From assembly GCA_022826565.1 (NCBI GenBank), contig JAJDUP010000026.1:306742-370741 (forward strand): a DNA stretch of 64,000 bases. The letters run 5' to 3'. Shown one piece after another: positions 1 to 10,683 of the stretch. The notes beneath the pieces are model-generated. The model did not search any database, was not told the DNA's origin, and was given only the letters and a program-made list of their open reading frames with translations. This DNA is from Gemmatimonadota bacterium. Its GTDB lineage: Bacteria; Gemmatimonadota; Gemmatimonadetes; Longimicrobiales; Gaopeijiaceae. Numbering within the stretch: the first letter of the stretch is position 1; each line of letters begins with the position of its first letter. The translations under genes and the position numbers were made by a program.

Positions 1-1081
1 TGCCGCCGCCGAGCACACGCTCACCGTCGAAGAACACGCTCGACTGACCGGGCGTGACCGCGCTCGCCTTCCCGTCGAAGGCCAGCCGCACCGAGTTCTC
101 TCCGTAGGACTCGATTCGGCAGGGCACCAGCGGTGACCGGTAGCGAATCTGAACCTGCAGGCGCGCTCCGGGCTCCGGGCGCGTGGTGAGCCAGTTCAGG
201 TCGCCGACAACCACGCCGTCCACGTCCAGGAGGTGCCGCGGCCCCACCACGACCTCGCGCGCGTCCGGCCTGATCTCGAGCACGTAGTACGGCTCGGGCA
301 GGCCCCCGCCGAGCCCCCTGCGCTGGCCGACGGTGAACCCGGAATAGCCATCGTGCCGGCCGAGGACCCGGCCGCGGTGATCGACGATCGCACCGGGCGA
401 CAGGGCGGGGTGCACCGGGAGCAACTTCCGGGCGAGGAAGTCCCGGTAGTTGCCGGTTGGCACAAAGCAGATTTCCTGGGACTCCGGTTTGTCGGCGGTG
501 ACGAGTCCCAGCGCGCGGGCCCGGTCGCGGACCTGGGGCTTGGTGAGCTCGCCGAGGGGGAAGTGAAGCAGGTCGAGCATGTCCGCGGGCAGCCCCCACA
601 GGAAGTAGGACTGGTCCTTGTTGCCGTCCAGGCCGCGCAGCAGCCTCGCCTCGCCGCCGGATCGGTCGATCCTCACATAGTGGCCGGACGCGACGCCGTC
701 GCAGCCCAGGACGCGCCCGCGCCGCAGCAGGTCGCGGAACTTGGTGTTGGAGTTGCACCGGACGCACGGATTCGGGGTGCGGCCCCTGCTGTACTCGCTG
801 ACGAAGTCGTCGATCACGTCGCGGGTAAACTCGCGCTCCACGTCGAAGACGTAGTGCCGGATGCCCAGCCGGTCCGCGACGGCCCTGGCGTCCTGGATGC
901 CGTCGAGGCCGCAGCAGGTCTTCGTGCTCTGCGCCACCTCCTCGTCGCTGTAGCAGAAGGTCTTCATCGTGGCCCCGACGACTTCGTGGCCCGCCTCGAC
1001 GAGCATCGCCGCGGCCACCGACGAGTCCACGCCGCCGGACATCGCCACCAGGATGCGCCGGCCCGGCGCCCCCGCGCTCAT
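1..1081 (-). CDS. mnmA: tRNA-specific 2-thiouridylase MnmA (partial, runs off window start)
   Basis: Minus-strand translation from ATG at 1081: MSAGAPGRRILVAMSGGVDSSVAAAMLVEAGHEVVGATMKTFCY...TPNPCVRCNSNTKF; PP-loop SGGVDSS and TPNPC/CN motifs. Frame is open to the window edge and so absent from the ORF track. ATGA overlap with the downstream frame. Confidence 0.93.
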   Translation of the reverse strand, partial: MSAGAPGRRILVAMSGGVDSSVAAAMLVEAGHEVVGATMKTFCYSDEEVAQSTKTCCGLDGIQDARAVADRLGIRHYVFDVEREFTRDVIDDFVSEYSRGRTPNPCVRCNSNTKFRDLLRRGRVLGCDGVASGHYVRIDRSGGEARLLRGLDGNKDQSYFLWGLPADMLDLLHFPLGELTKPQVRDRARALGLVTADKPESQEICFVPTGNYRDFLARKLLPVHPALSPGAIVDHRGRVLGRHDGYSGFTVGQRRGLGGGLPEPYYVLEIRPDAREVVVGPRHLLDVDGVVVGDLNWLTTRPEPGARLQVQIRYRSPLVPCRIESYGENSVRLAFDGKASAVTPGQSSVFFDGERVLGGG

Positions 1082-2247
1082 GAGGCAACCAGCTCGCGAG
1101 TGCGCGCCACCGCCCCGGCCACGGCCGCGACGATGCGGTCGACCTGCCCTGCCGCGTTCAGCCGTCCGAAGCTCAGTCGCAGGGAGGTCGCCGTATCGCC
1201 GGGGTACAGCGCCGACAGGGAGGCGCTCGGCGCGCTCGATCCGCTCGCGCACGCGGAACCGCCAGAGGCCGCGATGCCGGATGCGTCGAGCGCGGCCAGC
1301 AGCGTGTCCGAATCGGCGCCGGGGATGGCGAGGGAGAGGATGTGGGGCGCGCGGGGAAGCCCGTCCCCGTTCACGCGCAGTCCCGGCACCGATGCGCGCA
1401 GCCCCGACTCCACCGCGTCCCGGATCTCCGTGAGCCGGACCGACTCCGCTGCCGCCTCGGCGACCGCCAGCCGCACCGCCGCGGCGAATCCGACCGCGCC
1501 GGCCACGTCTTCGGTGCCCGGCCTCAGCCCGCGCTCCTGCCCGCCCCCGAAGTGGAGCGGCTCGATCCCGGGCCGCCCTCGTCCGCCGCGCACGATGAGT
1601 GCGCCCGTCCCCTTGGGGCCGTAGATCTTGTGGCCCGTGACCGTGAGCATGTCCACGGGCGTCCGCGTGAGCGACACCGGGATCTTGCCCACCGCCTGCA
1701 CCGCGTCGCTGTGGAGGGGAACATCCCACTCCCGGCACGCCGCTGCGATCTCGTCCATCGGCAGCGCCAGACCCGTCTCGTTGTTCACCCACATGCACGA
1801 GACCACGGCAGGACGGCGGGCGAGCACCCGTCCCAGGGCATCGAGGTCGAGCGCGCCCTCGACGAACCCGACGACCGTGTGCCTTGCCCCCTCCCGGGCC
1901 GCCTGTTGCGCCGCCTCGTCCACGGCGGGGTGTTCGATGGCCGTCGTCACGACATGGGGGCGTGCCCCCTGCCGCCGCGCGCGCCTCGCCAGCCCGAGTA
2001 TGGCCAGGTTGTCCGCTTCGGTGCCGCCCCGCGTGAAGCAGACGCTGGACGGGGTCACGCCCAGGGCGGATGCCACGGTAGCCCGAGCCTCCTCCAACCG
2101 CCGGCGGGCCTGCCGGCCCCAATCGTGGCCGCTGGACGGATTCCCGAAGACTCCGGTCATGCACGCCGCCATGGCCTCGACCACCTCCGGGCGGACGGGG
2201 GTGGTGGCGGCGTGGTCCAGGTAGAGCGGGTCCGGGTGGGTCGGCAC
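1078..2247 (-). CDS. cysteine desulfurase (NifS/IscS family, class V aminotransferase)
   Basis: YLDHAATTPVRPEVVEAM...TVTGHKIYGPKGTGAL...GGSACASGS motifs; adjacent to mnmA. Confidence 0.93.
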   Translation of the reverse strand: MPTHPDPLYLDHAATTPVRPEVVEAMAACMTGVFGNPSSGHDWGRQARRRLEEARATVASALGVTPSSVCFTRGGTEADNLAILGLARRARRQGARPHVVTTAIEHPAVDEAAQQAAREGARHTVVGFVEGALDLDALGRVLARRPAVVSCMWVNNETGLALPMDEIAAACREWDVPLHSDAVQAVGKIPVSLTRTPVDMLTVTGHKIYGPKGTGALIVRGGRGRPGIEPLHFGGGQERGLRPGTEDVAGAVGFAAAVRLAVAEAAAESVRLTEIRDAVESGLRASVPGLRVNGDGLPRAPHILSLAIPGADSDTLLAALDASGIAASGGSACASGSSAPSASLSALYPGDTATSLRLSFGRLNAAGQVDRIVAAVAGAVARTRELVAS

Positions 2248-2376
2248 GGGGGTCCTTCAGGTTCGAGATCGTCTGTAATATGATATGAAGGCCGCCTATC
2301 GCATGTAGCCGACCTCGGCCGGGAGGCGGTCCGAGCCGCTTGCTGCGCGCTTGTTTCCACCTAACTTCATGGCTCC

Positions 2377-3507
2377 ATGAACCTCCACGAATACCAGGCG
2401 AAGGAACTCTTCCGCTCTGCCGGGATGGCCGTGAACCCCGGCGAGGTGGCGGGCACCCCCGAAGCCGTTCGCACGTTGGCGGAAGGATTCGGCGGCAGAG
2501 TCGTCGTAAAGGCGCAGGTGCATTCCGGCGGCCGGGGCAAGGCGGGCGGGGTCAGGCTCGCCGGGAGCCCCGACGAAGCCGCAGCTCACGCCGCCGCCAT
2601 CCTGGGGATGGAGATCAGTGGCCTGACCGTCGAACGGGTGCTCGTATCCCCCATCGAGGATATCGCCTCGGAAGCCTACGTCGGGGTGCTGGTCGATCGC
2701 GAAGGGCAGTGTCCGCTGTTCATGGTGTCGGCCGAGGGCGGGATCGATATCGAGGAGGTGGCGGCGACGAACCCGGAGGCGATCCACAGGCTCCGCGTCG
2801 ATCCGCGCTACGGGCTGATGCCGCACCAGGCCTACTGGCTGGCGACCCGGCTGTTCGACGATCCGCGCCGGGCAAGGCAGGCGGCGCGCGTCATCTCGCA
2901 GCTCTACAACGCCTTCGTGAACAGCGGTGCGTCGATGGCCGAGATCAACCCCCTCATCTCCACCGCCGGCGGCGAGGTCAAGGCGATCGACGCCAAGGTC
3001 AGCATCGACGACAACGAGCTGTTCCGCCGCCCCGGGGTCGCCGAACTCCGGGATCCCGGGTCCGAGTCCGGCGCCGACGCGCAGGCACGCGAGGCCGGCC
3101 TCAGCTTCGTGAAGCTCGACGGCAATGTGGGGTGCTGCGTCAACGGGGCGGGGCTCGCGATGGCGACGATGGACCTGGTGAAGTACTACGGCGGCGAGCC
3201 GGCGAACTTCCTGGACATCGGCGGCTCGTCGAACCCGGACAAGGTGGTCGCGGCAATCGAGATCATCACCTCCGACCCTTCCGTCGAGGTGATCCTGTTC
3301 AACATTTTCGGCGGAATCACGCGGTGCGACGACGTGGCGCGGGGAATCGTGGAAGCGACGGGAAGGATCGACATCGATGTTCCCATCGTGATCCGCCTCA
3401 CCGGCACCAACGAAGACCTCGCGCGCACGATCCTGGCCGACGCCGGGTTCGCCGCGGGCACCTCGATGGACGAGGTGGTCCAGGAAGCCGTGCGGCTCGC
3501 CGGATGA
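2377..3507 (+). CDS. sucC: succinate-CoA ligase subunit beta
   Basis: MNLHEYQAKELFRSAGMAV...KAQVHSGGRGKAGGV; followed by sucD. Confidence 0.95.
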   Translation: MNLHEYQAKELFRSAGMAVNPGEVAGTPEAVRTLAEGFGGRVVVKAQVHSGGRGKAGGVRLAGSPDEAAAHAAAILGMEISGLTVERVLVSPIEDIASEAYVGVLVDREGQCPLFMVSAEGGIDIEEVAATNPEAIHRLRVDPRYGLMPHQAYWLATRLFDDPRRARQAARVISQLYNAFVNSGASMAEINPLISTAGGEVKAIDAKVSIDDNELFRRPGVAELRDPGSESGADAQAREAGLSFVKLDGNVGCCVNGAGLAMATMDLVKYYGGEPANFLDIGGSSNPDKVVAAIEIITSDPSVEVILFNIFGGITRCDDVARGIVEATGRIDIDVPIVIRLTGTNEDLARTILADAGFAAGTSMDEVVQEAVRLAG

Positions 3508-3540
3508 CCGCGGTATCGACCAGGGAAACGCCAGGAGATC

Positions 3541-4428
3541 ATGTCGATCTACGTTGACGAGAACACGCGGGTCGTGGTTCAGGGAATCACCGGACGCGAC
3601 GGGTCCTTCCACACCCGGCAGATGATGGCGTACGGCACCCGGGTCGTCTCGGGCGTGACCCCGGGGAAGGGTGGACGCGACTTCGAGGGGCCGGACGGCG
3701 GAGCAGTGCCCGTATTCGACACCGTCGCCGAGGCCGTCGGAGAGACCGGGGCCGACGCATCCGTGATCTACGTGCCGCCGGCGTTTGCGGCGAGTGCGAT
3801 CATGGAAGCCGCCGATGCGGGCGTGAGCTTCATCGTATGCGTGACCGAGGGCATTCCGGTACTGGACATGACCCGTGCGCATGCCCTGGCCCGCGACCGC
3901 GGCTGCCGTGTTCTCGGCCCCAACTGCCCGGGCATCATATGTCCCGGCAAGACCACGCTGGGCATCATTCCGGGGAGGATGGTGATCCCCGGACCGGTGG
4001 GACTGATCTCGCGGTCAGGCACCCTTACCTACGAGGCCGTGCACCACCTCACGCGGGATGGACTCGGGCAGACCACCTGTGTGGGCATAGGCGGCGATCC
4101 GCTCATCGGCACCAGCTTCGTGGACTGCCTCGCCGCGTTCGCCGAAGACCCCGACACCGAGGCGATCGTAATGATCGGCGAAATCGGCGGGACGGCCGAG
4201 CAGGAGGCCGCCGCGTGGGCCAGCGCGAATCTCTCCATCCCGGTGGTCGGCTTCATCGCCGGACGAACGGCTCCGCCGGGCAAGCGCATGGGCCACGCCG
4301 GTGCCATCATCAGCGGGTCGTCCGGAACGGCGGCCGAGAAGACGAAGGCCTTCGAAGACAATGGAATCAAGGTCGCAGAGCGTCCAGCGGAGATCTCCTC
4401 GCTCGTCGCCGAGGCCCTGGGCGGATAG
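3541..4428 (+). CDS. sucD: succinate-CoA ligase subunit alpha
   Basis: [28 protein letters not shown]...[17 protein letters not shown] active-site His motif. Confidence 0.95.
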   Translation: MSIYVDENTRVVVQGITGRDGSFHTRQMMAYGTRVVSGVTPGKGGRDFEGPDGGAVPVFDTVAEAVGETGADASVIYVPPAFAASAIMEAADAGVSFIVCVTEGIPVLDMTRAHALARDRGCRVLGPNCPGIICPGKTTLGIIPGRMVIPGPVGLISRSGTLTYEAVHHLTRDGLGQTTCVGIGGDPLIGTSFVDCLAAFAEDPDTEAIVMIGEIGGTAEQEAAAWASANLSIPVVGFIAGRTAPPGKRMGHAGAIISGSSGTAAEKTKAFEDNGIKVAERPAEISSLVAEALGG

Positions 4429-4452
4429 CGGCAGGATCTACGCCGCTGCACC

Positions 4453-5331
4453 ATGTCCGGGATGACCCTCGGTGACCTGCTGGTGCCGCCCGGCGTCGTC
4501 GTGGCATCGGGAGACGATCCATTGCAGTGCCTGGAGCCCGGTGCTTCCCGGTTGCCTCAGGACCATCCGGCGGCCGCCGCCGCACGCGGGTGTGCGGAGG
4601 CGGGCGTTCCTCCATGGCGCGTTGCCCTTACCGATCGTTTCGGTTTCGTCAATCTCGGGCGTTCACGTCCCGATTCCGGCCTGCTCGTCTGCGTCTCGTC
4701 GGATCGGGAAGGCAACGCCGGGCAGAGTGCCGCGTGGGTGGTCTGGGGACTCCCGCGGCCATCGATCAACCTGTTCCTGGCTCCGTTGTTAGCTCGCCTG
4801 TCCCGGGAACTGGAAGACCGGTCCACCTATGAGAACATACTTGAATTTACAGAGTCGAAGGCGTTTTCAGACATTGACATAGAGCTGGAAGCACGCGTCG
4901 AGCACGTATTCGAGCCCTTGACATACCGCATCTATCCGGACACGCCTGTCGGCGAGGTTCAACACCTGATGCTAAGGCGCGGACTCAAAGCCATTCCCGT
5001 CGTTGGTGAGCAGCACGAACTGCTCGGGCTGATCACAGCGGAAGATGTGCTGTGCCACATTCTCCCGACCCAGGAAGGCGGGCCTCCCTCCGGGCGCCGC
5101 GGTCTGGTGGCACGTGACCTCATGACGCGTTCCGTACTGTGCGTTTCCGAAAACGAGACCGTCGCGGCGGCAAGCCGGTCATTGATTTCGCGCGGCGTGT
5201 CGACGCTTCCCGTCGTTGCGGACGGACGGCTCGTGGGGTTTCTGTCACGCGAGACCGTCATGGAGGCCTTCGCCGAGGCGTATGTGACGGCAAGGTCCCC
5301 CAGCCGGGTTGACTCGGGGTCGGCGTCCTGA
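4453..5331 (+). CDS. CBS-domain protein with PTS EIIA-like N-terminal region
   Basis: C-terminal paired CBS-like repeats (KAIPVVGEQHELLGLITAEDVL / STLPVVADGRLVGFLSRETVM). Confidence 0.7.
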   Translation: MSGMTLGDLLVPPGVVVASGDDPLQCLEPGASRLPQDHPAAAAARGCAEAGVPPWRVALTDRFGFVNLGRSRPDSGLLVCVSSDREGNAGQSAAWVVWGLPRPSINLFLAPLLARLSRELEDRSTYENILEFTESKAFSDIDIELEARVEHVFEPLTYRIYPDTPVGEVQHLMLRRGLKAIPVVGEQHELLGLITAEDVLCHILPTQEGGPPSGRRGLVARDLMTRSVLCVSENETVAAASRSLISRGVSTLPVVADGRLVGFLSRETVMEAFAEAYVTARSPSRVDSGSAS

Positions 5332-5391
5332 TTCCGTTTACGGGGAATGGTCCCTCACGCTTCCCGTTTCCTTACCGATCAGACAAGCGAA

Positions 5392-5808
5392 ATGAACCAG
5401 ACTTTGGCCATCATCAAGCCGGACGCGACCGCGGGCGGAAAGGCGGGGCTGATCCTCGCCCAGCTCGAATCGGCCGGCTTCACTCTAAGGGCTGCGCGCA
5501 TGCTCACGATGACGCGCGCACAGGCAGGCTCGTTCTATGCCGTGCACCGCGAGCGTCCCTTCTACGATTCCCTCGTCGCCTTCATGACCTCCGGTCCGTG
5601 CATCCCGATGGTCCTGGAAGGCTCGGCGGCGGTGCCCAGGCTTCGTGAGGTGATCGGCGCCACCGATCCCGCGGAGGCCGCCGAAGGCACGGTGCGCCGG
5701 CTGCACGCCGAGTCGAAGGAGCGGAACGCCATCCACGGCTCCGATTCGGACGAGAACGCCCGCCGCGAGATCGCCTTCTTTTTCTCCGGAGCGGAGCGAT
5801 TGGGCTGA
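5392..5808 (+). CDS. ndk: nucleoside-diphosphate kinase
   Basis: MNQTLAIIKPDATAGGKAG...RNAIHGSDSDENARREIAFFF; active-site His in NAIHGSDS. Confidence 0.95.
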   Translation: MNQTLAIIKPDATAGGKAGLILAQLESAGFTLRAARMLTMTRAQAGSFYAVHRERPFYDSLVAFMTSGPCIPMVLEGSAAVPRLREVIGATDPAEAAEGTVRRLHAESKERNAIHGSDSDENARREIAFFFSGAERLG

Positions 5809-5871
5809 AGGAACGGCGCTGCGTCGACCACAATTGACACGCCGCCGTGCCGCGCGCTAGCTTTAAATGCT

Positions 5872-6384
5872 ATGGTGGAGATTGACTTGTGGCGTTTGCG
5901 GCAAGCCCGCACGCTCCCTGTAACTGCAACGATCGCGCCGGACGCCGAGGTTTGGGCCGACACCGAACTGAGGTTTGCCGCGGCGGTCGAAGTGGGTGCT
6001 GCGGCGGCGTTGACCGCCGACGACGGGGTTGTCGTGCAGGGAAGCTGGAGGGCCCCGGTCCTCTACGACTGCGGGCGCTGCCTGGAGGAATTGGAGGTTG
6101 CGGTCGAGCGTCCCCTCACCCTGCTCTACGTGCCGGAAGACGGATGGCAGGCGGAGGATTCGGATGTGCGGACAATCGGACGACGGGAGACCGTGCTGGA
6201 TCTGAGTGACGCGATCCGCGAGGAAGTGTTGCTCGAGGTGCCGCGGTACTTTGTGCCGGAGTATGAAGACGGACGCTGCACGCAGTGCGGCGACCCGGTT
6301 GAGCGTTTCAAGTACGCAACCGAAGAGGTCTCGGCGGCGGGCGACCCCAGGTGGTCGGCGCTGAAGGCCCTTCAAGGGGACTAG
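5872..6384 (+). CDS. DUF177 (YceD) family protein
   Basis: Directly upstream of rpmF; CxxC...CxxC (YDCGRCLEELEV, CTQCGDPVERF). Confidence 0.8.
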   Translation: MVEIDLWRLRQARTLPVTATIAPDAEVWADTELRFAAAVEVGAAAALTADDGVVVQGSWRAPVLYDCGRCLEELEVAVERPLTLLYVPEDGWQAEDSDVRTIGRRETVLDLSDAIREEVLLEVPRYFVPEYEDGRCTQCGDPVERFKYATEEVSAAGDPRWSALKALQGD

Positions 6385-6395
6385 GAAGAAGAGAA

Positions 6396-6578
6396 ATGGC
6401 CGTTCCGAAGAAGCGGGTGTCCAAGCAGCGCAAGCGGAAGCGCCGCACACACTACAAGGCGGCTGAAGCGACGCTCGCCACCTGCACGCGCACTGGTGAT
6501 CCGACGGTCAGGCATCGGGTATGCCCGACTTCCGGCATGTACCGGGGCAAGCTGATCTACGAGGTCGACGAAGAGTAG
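6396..6578 (+). CDS. rpmF: 50S ribosomal protein L32
   Basis: MAVPKKRVSKQRKRKRRTHYKA... Confidence 0.95.
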   Translation: MAVPKKRVSKQRKRKRRTHYKAAEATLATCTRTGDPTVRHRVCPTSGMYRGKLIYEVDEE

Positions 6579-6611
6579 CGGGTCCTCCGCGGTCCGCGAG
6601 CACTGCGTCAT

Positions 6612-7592
6612 ATGCTGATTGCCCTCGACGCGATGGGGACGGATACCGCGCCGTCCAGCGAGGTGGCCGGGGCGATGGCGGCTGTCGACCGCGACTCCGA
6701 TCTGGAGATCGCTCTGATCGGCGACGAGACGCGGATTCACCGTTGCCTGGATGACTACCCGGAGCACAACCGGATATCGGTCGTTCATACCACCCAGAGC
6801 ATCCGGACGACGGATTCGCCCATAGCCGCGTTGCGTCGAAACCCTCGATCCTCGATCAGGCTGGGACTCGAGATGCAACGAGCCGGCGAAGCGGACGGCT
6901 TCGTCTCGGCGGGCTCCACGGGTGCCGTCATGGCGGCGTCGCTGATCGTGTTGCGGCGGTTGCCGGGGGTCGACCGTTCACCCCTCGCGGCTCCGTTCCC
7001 GACCCAGGAGGGGCTCACGCTGGTCGTGGACGTCGGTGCCAACCTTGATTGCAAGCCTCACCACCTGGCCCAGTTCGCCCGGCTCGGCTCGACCTACATG
7101 CACGATGTGGAGGACATCGAGAATCCGCGAGTCGGCCTCCTGAACGTCGGGGCCGAGAAGGTGAAGGGCACCGGGATGCTCAAGACAACCCATCGGCTGC
7201 TGTCGGCGAGCGGCCTCAACTTCGTGGGGAACGTCGAGGGCCGCGACATCATTCACGGAGCGTGCGATGTCCTGGTGTGCGACGGGCTGAGCGGCAACGT
7301 GCTGCTGAAATTCTATGAATCTCTGGCCCACTTCATCTTCCGCAGCTTTCGCGCGCGTGTGGAGCAGGACTTGCTGGATCAGCGGTTGAGGGACCAGTTT
7401 CGTCTCTTCGACTACGCCGAATACGGCGGCGCGCCTCTCTTGGGAGTCAATGGTGTGAGTATCGTGTGCCACGGTGAATCCTCTGCGAAAGCCATCCGAA
7501 AGGGTGTCGGGGTCGCGACCCGCATGGTGCGGGCGGATCTTGTCACGCACACCGCGCGCGATCTCGAAACAGTGCAGGGAGGCCCGTCGTGA
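6612..7592 (+). CDS. plsX: phosphate acyltransferase PlsX
   Basis: MLIALDAMGTDTAPSSEVAGAM...GNVEGRDI...VCDGLSGNVLLKFYES. Confidence 0.93.
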   Translation: MLIALDAMGTDTAPSSEVAGAMAAVDRDSDLEIALIGDETRIHRCLDDYPEHNRISVVHTTQSIRTTDSPIAALRRNPRSSIRLGLEMQRAGEADGFVSAGSTGAVMAASLIVLRRLPGVDRSPLAAPFPTQEGLTLVVDVGANLDCKPHHLAQFARLGSTYMHDVEDIENPRVGLLNVGAEKVKGTGMLKTTHRLLSASGLNFVGNVEGRDIIHGACDVLVCDGLSGNVLLKFYESLAHFIFRSFRARVEQDLLDQRLRDQFRLFDYAEYGGAPLLGVNGVSIVCHGESSAKAIRKGVGVATRMVRADLVTHTARDLETVQGGPS

Positions 7593-8584
7593 AGCCACGG
7601 ACGCCCGTCGCCCGGATCTCGGCGACCGCGCGCTATCTGCCCGAACGGGTGATGACCAACGCCGATCTCGAGCAGATGGTCGACACCAGCGACACCTGGA
7701 TCCGCGAGCGGACAGGAATCCGTGAGCGCCGGATCGCCTCCAGGGATACCGGAGCCGCCGAGATGGGTACGCGTGCTGCGTGCGCGGCGCTTCAGAAGGC
7801 TGGGCTGTCGGCGCGGGACATCGACCTGATCATCGTTTCCACCGCGACCCCGGACCGGATGCTGCCCACAACGTCGTGCGAGATTCAGGCCGCGATCGGG
7901 GCGTCGCGGCGCTGTTTCGCCTACGACTTGCAGGCGGCATGCACGGGCTTCCTCTATGCGGTCACCATGGCCGAGGGTCAGATCGCCGCGGGGCGTGCCG
8001 AGACGGTACTGATCGTCTCGACCGAGAAGATGTCGACGATCATCGACTGGGACGACCGCGCCACCTGCATCCTCTTCGGCGATGGCGCGGGCGCAGCCGT
8101 GGTGCAGCCCTCGACGAACGGTGAAGGGATCCTGTCGAGCTACCACCGGTCCGACGGCAACCTCGCCGAACTGATCACGCGGCCCGCCGGCGGTGCCCGG
8201 ACGCCGCTGACCGCCGACCGGTTGCGGCGGCGCGAGCACATGCTGCAGATGGCGGGTCCCGAAGTCTTCAAGGCTGCCGTGCGGGCGATGTCGAAAGCGA
8301 GCATCAGGGCTCTCAAGGACGCCGGACTCGAGACCGGCGACATCGACCTGCTCGTCCCGCACCAGGCCAACGCAAGGATCATCGAGGCGACCGCCAGGTA
8401 TGCCAGGGTTCCGATGGACCGCGTGTTCATGAACCTGGACCGCTACGGCAACATCTCCTCCGCCACCATTCCGGTGGGTCTCGACGAGGCCCGGGAGGAG
8501 GGACGGATCGGACCGGGCTCCCACGTCCTCATGACCGCATTCGGCGCCGGGCTGACCTGGGGCGCCATGACCATGCGCATGTAG
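7589..8584 (+). CDS. fabH: beta-ketoacyl-ACP synthase III
   Basis: DTWIRERTGIRERRIA...ACTGFLYAV...VPHQANARIIEA. Confidence 0.94.
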   Translation: MKPRTPVARISATARYLPERVMTNADLEQMVDTSDTWIRERTGIRERRIASRDTGAAEMGTRAACAALQKAGLSARDIDLIIVSTATPDRMLPTTSCEIQAAIGASRRCFAYDLQAACTGFLYAVTMAEGQIAAGRAETVLIVSTEKMSTIIDWDDRATCILFGDGAGAAVVQPSTNGEGILSSYHRSDGNLAELITRPAGGARTPLTADRLRRREHMLQMAGPEVFKAAVRAMSKASIRALKDAGLETGDIDLLVPHQANARIIEATARYARVPMDRVFMNLDRYGNISSATIPVGLDEAREEGRIGPGSHVLMTAFGAGLTWGAMTMRM

Positions 8585-8628
8585 CCGGACTGGTCCCGGC
8601 AGCCGGTATCGCAAGCCGCAATGATTCG

Positions 8629-9558
8629 ATGAGCGTGGGGTTGCTCTTTCCCGGCCAGGGGTCCCAGGCGGTGGGCATGGGACGTGCGCTGGCCGAACGC
8701 TTTCCGGTGGCCCGCGAGACATTTGCCGAGGCCGACGACGTGCTCGGATTCGGCCTTTCGCGGCTCGCCTGGGAAGGCCCGTTCGAGGAGCTGACGGCCA
8801 CCCAGAACGCCCAGCCCGCGCTCTACGTCCATTCGGTGGCCGTCTACCGGGTCGCCAGCGGGCGACTGGGCCGTGTGCGGGCAGCGGCGGGACATTCGCT
8901 GGGCGAGCTGTCGGCCTACGGAGCCGCGGGCGTGTACTCCTTTGCGGACGGGTTGCGGGCAGTGCGCCGCCGGGGCGAGCTGATGGCCCGGGCCGACAGG
9001 GGTACCCCGGGCTCGATGGCGGCCGTGCTGGGCCTGGGAGAGCCCGCCATCCAGGAACTCTGCCGCGATGCACGGGACAGGGGAATGACCCTGGTCGCGG
9101 CCAACCTGAATGCCAGGGGACAGGTGGTCGTGAGCGGGGAGGTGGCCGCGATCGAGTGGGCCAAGGGGGCAGCCGGGGAGAAGGGCGCGCGCAGGGTCGT
9201 GGAACTCGCGGTCTCGGCGGCCTTCCACTCGCCTCTGATGGACCCGGCCGCGGACGAGTTTCGCCGGTACCTCGACGGGATTACCTTCCGTCGCCCGGAA
9301 TTCCCGGTCGTGTCGAACGTGACCGCGGAGGCGGCCGCAGATCCCGCGGCAATTCGCGAATTGCTCATTCGGCAACTGGTCTCGCCGGTCAGGTGGATGG
9401 AGTGCATTCAGCGAATGTCCACCCTCGGCGTGGATCGCTTTGTGGAACTCGGCCCGGGGAAGGTGCTGACGGCCCTGAACAGGAGAAACGCAAGGGGCGT
9501 GAGAACGGCCGCCTGCGGGGGCCCGGAATCCATCGACGCCATGGAGACAGACTCATGA
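8629..9558 (+). CDS. fabD: ACP S-malonyltransferase
   Basis: LLFPGQGSQAVGMGRAL...GHSLGELSAY. Confidence 0.94.
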   Translation: MSVGLLFPGQGSQAVGMGRALAERFPVARETFAEADDVLGFGLSRLAWEGPFEELTATQNAQPALYVHSVAVYRVASGRLGRVRAAAGHSLGELSAYGAAGVYSFADGLRAVRRRGELMARADRGTPGSMAAVLGLGEPAIQELCRDARDRGMTLVAANLNARGQVVVSGEVAAIEWAKGAAGEKGARRVVELAVSAAFHSPLMDPAADEFRRYLDGITFRRPEFPVVSNVTAEAAADPAAIRELLIRQLVSPVRWMECIQRMSTLGVDRFVELGPGKVLTALNRRNARGVRTAACGGPESIDAMETDS

Positions 9559-10301
9559 GCAATGCCAGGGAACTGGCCGGAGGTGTCGCGATCGTCACGG
9601 GCGGATCGCGTGGTATCGGGCTGGCGGTATCCGGGTCCCTTGCCCGGGGGGGCGCGCGGATCGCGATCGTGGCCCGCGATGCCGAGAGAGCCGCGGGCGC
9701 GCTGGACGGGCTCGAGGGCGACGGACACGCCGCGTACTCCTGCGACGTCTCCGATTCCCGCGCGTGCAAGAAGACCGTCGCCGCGGTCGAATCGGGACAG
9801 GGGCCGGTGTCGATCCTGGTCAACAACGCGGGCATTACCCGCGACAACATTCTGCTTCGCCTGCGGGATGACGACTGGGCGCAGGTCATCGCGACGAATC
9901 TCGGCGGCAGCTTCAACATGGTCCGTGCCGCCGCGCGCAGGATGATGAAGCGGAGGTCGGGGTCGATCATCAACATCACTTCCGTCATCGGTCTGATGGG
10001 CAACGCGGGGCAGGCGAACTACGCCGCCTCCAAGGCCGGACTCCACGGCCTCACCAAGTCCGTCGCCAAGGAGTTCGCCTCGCGCAACATCCGTTGCAAT
10101 GCGGTGGCGCCCGGGTTCATCCGGACGGACATGACCGCGGATCTCGACGAGTCCGTCGTGGACGCGTTGAAAGAGAGAATCCCTCTTGCGCGCCTGGGAG
10201 AGCCTGACGATGTAGCCGGGGTCGTTCGGTTCCTTGCGGGACCGGAGGCGCGTTACATTACAGGCCAGATCATAACGGTGGACGGCGGCATGGTGATGTA
10301 G
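9555..10301 (+). CDS. fabG: 3-oxoacyl-ACP reductase
   Basis: [15 protein letters not shown]...NNAGITRDN...[17 protein letters not shown] at 9555 overlaps fabD stop. Confidence 0.94.
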   Translation: MSNARELAGGVAIVTGGSRGIGLAVSGSLARGGARIAIVARDAERAAGALDGLEGDGHAAYSCDVSDSRACKKTVAAVESGQGPVSILVNNAGITRDNILLRLRDDDWAQVIATNLGGSFNMVRAAARRMMKRRSGSIINITSVIGLMGNAGQANYAASKAGLHGLTKSVAKEFASRNIRCNAVAPGFIRTDMTADLDESVVDALKERIPLARLGEPDDVAGVVRFLAGPEARYITGQIITVDGGMVM

Positions 10302-10392
10302 CCATCCGTACCCGCGGCGAAGACCGCCGCCCAGCGGCGGGATACCGCATTCAGAGCACCCACAGCACTATCCAGCTACGGAGAACACGAGC

Positions 10393-10632
10393 ATGTCCGA
10401 CAGCGTGGCAGCCAAGGTCAAGGAAATCATAGTAGACGAACTCGGTGTCGAAGCCGACAAGGTCAACACCGATGCGTCGTTCGTCGATGACCTCGGCGCC
10501 GATTCCCTCGATACGGTCGAGTTGATCATGGCATTCGAAGAGGAGTTCGAAATCGATATCCCGGACGAGGATGCCGAGCAGATGCGGACGGTGGGGGACG
10601 CCGTGGCCTACATCGACGAACGGGCCCAATAG
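10393..10632 (+). CDS. acpP: acyl carrier protein
   Basis: 79 aa with [21 protein letters not shown] phosphopantetheine motif. Confidence 0.96.
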   Translation: MSDSVAAKVKEIIVDELGVEADKVNTDASFVDDLGADSLDTVELIMAFEEEFEIDIPDEDAEQMRTVGDAVAYIDERAQ

Positions 10633-10683
10633 CCCACTGGTCCCAGGCGCCATACGAGTGGCATCGATCGCTCCGCCAGCACC

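Noticed and set aside
21-1088. 355-aa minus-strand ORF listed in the track
   Set aside because: Out-of-frame; the true frame on the same strand gives MnmA, open to the window edge and so not listed.
2296-3882. 528-aa minus-strand ORF opposite sucC/sucD
   Set aside because: Antisense shadow of two confidently identified core genes.
7412-9073. 553-aa minus-strand ORF opposite plsX/fabH/fabD
   Set aside because: Antisense frame over well-identified fatty-acid synthesis genes.
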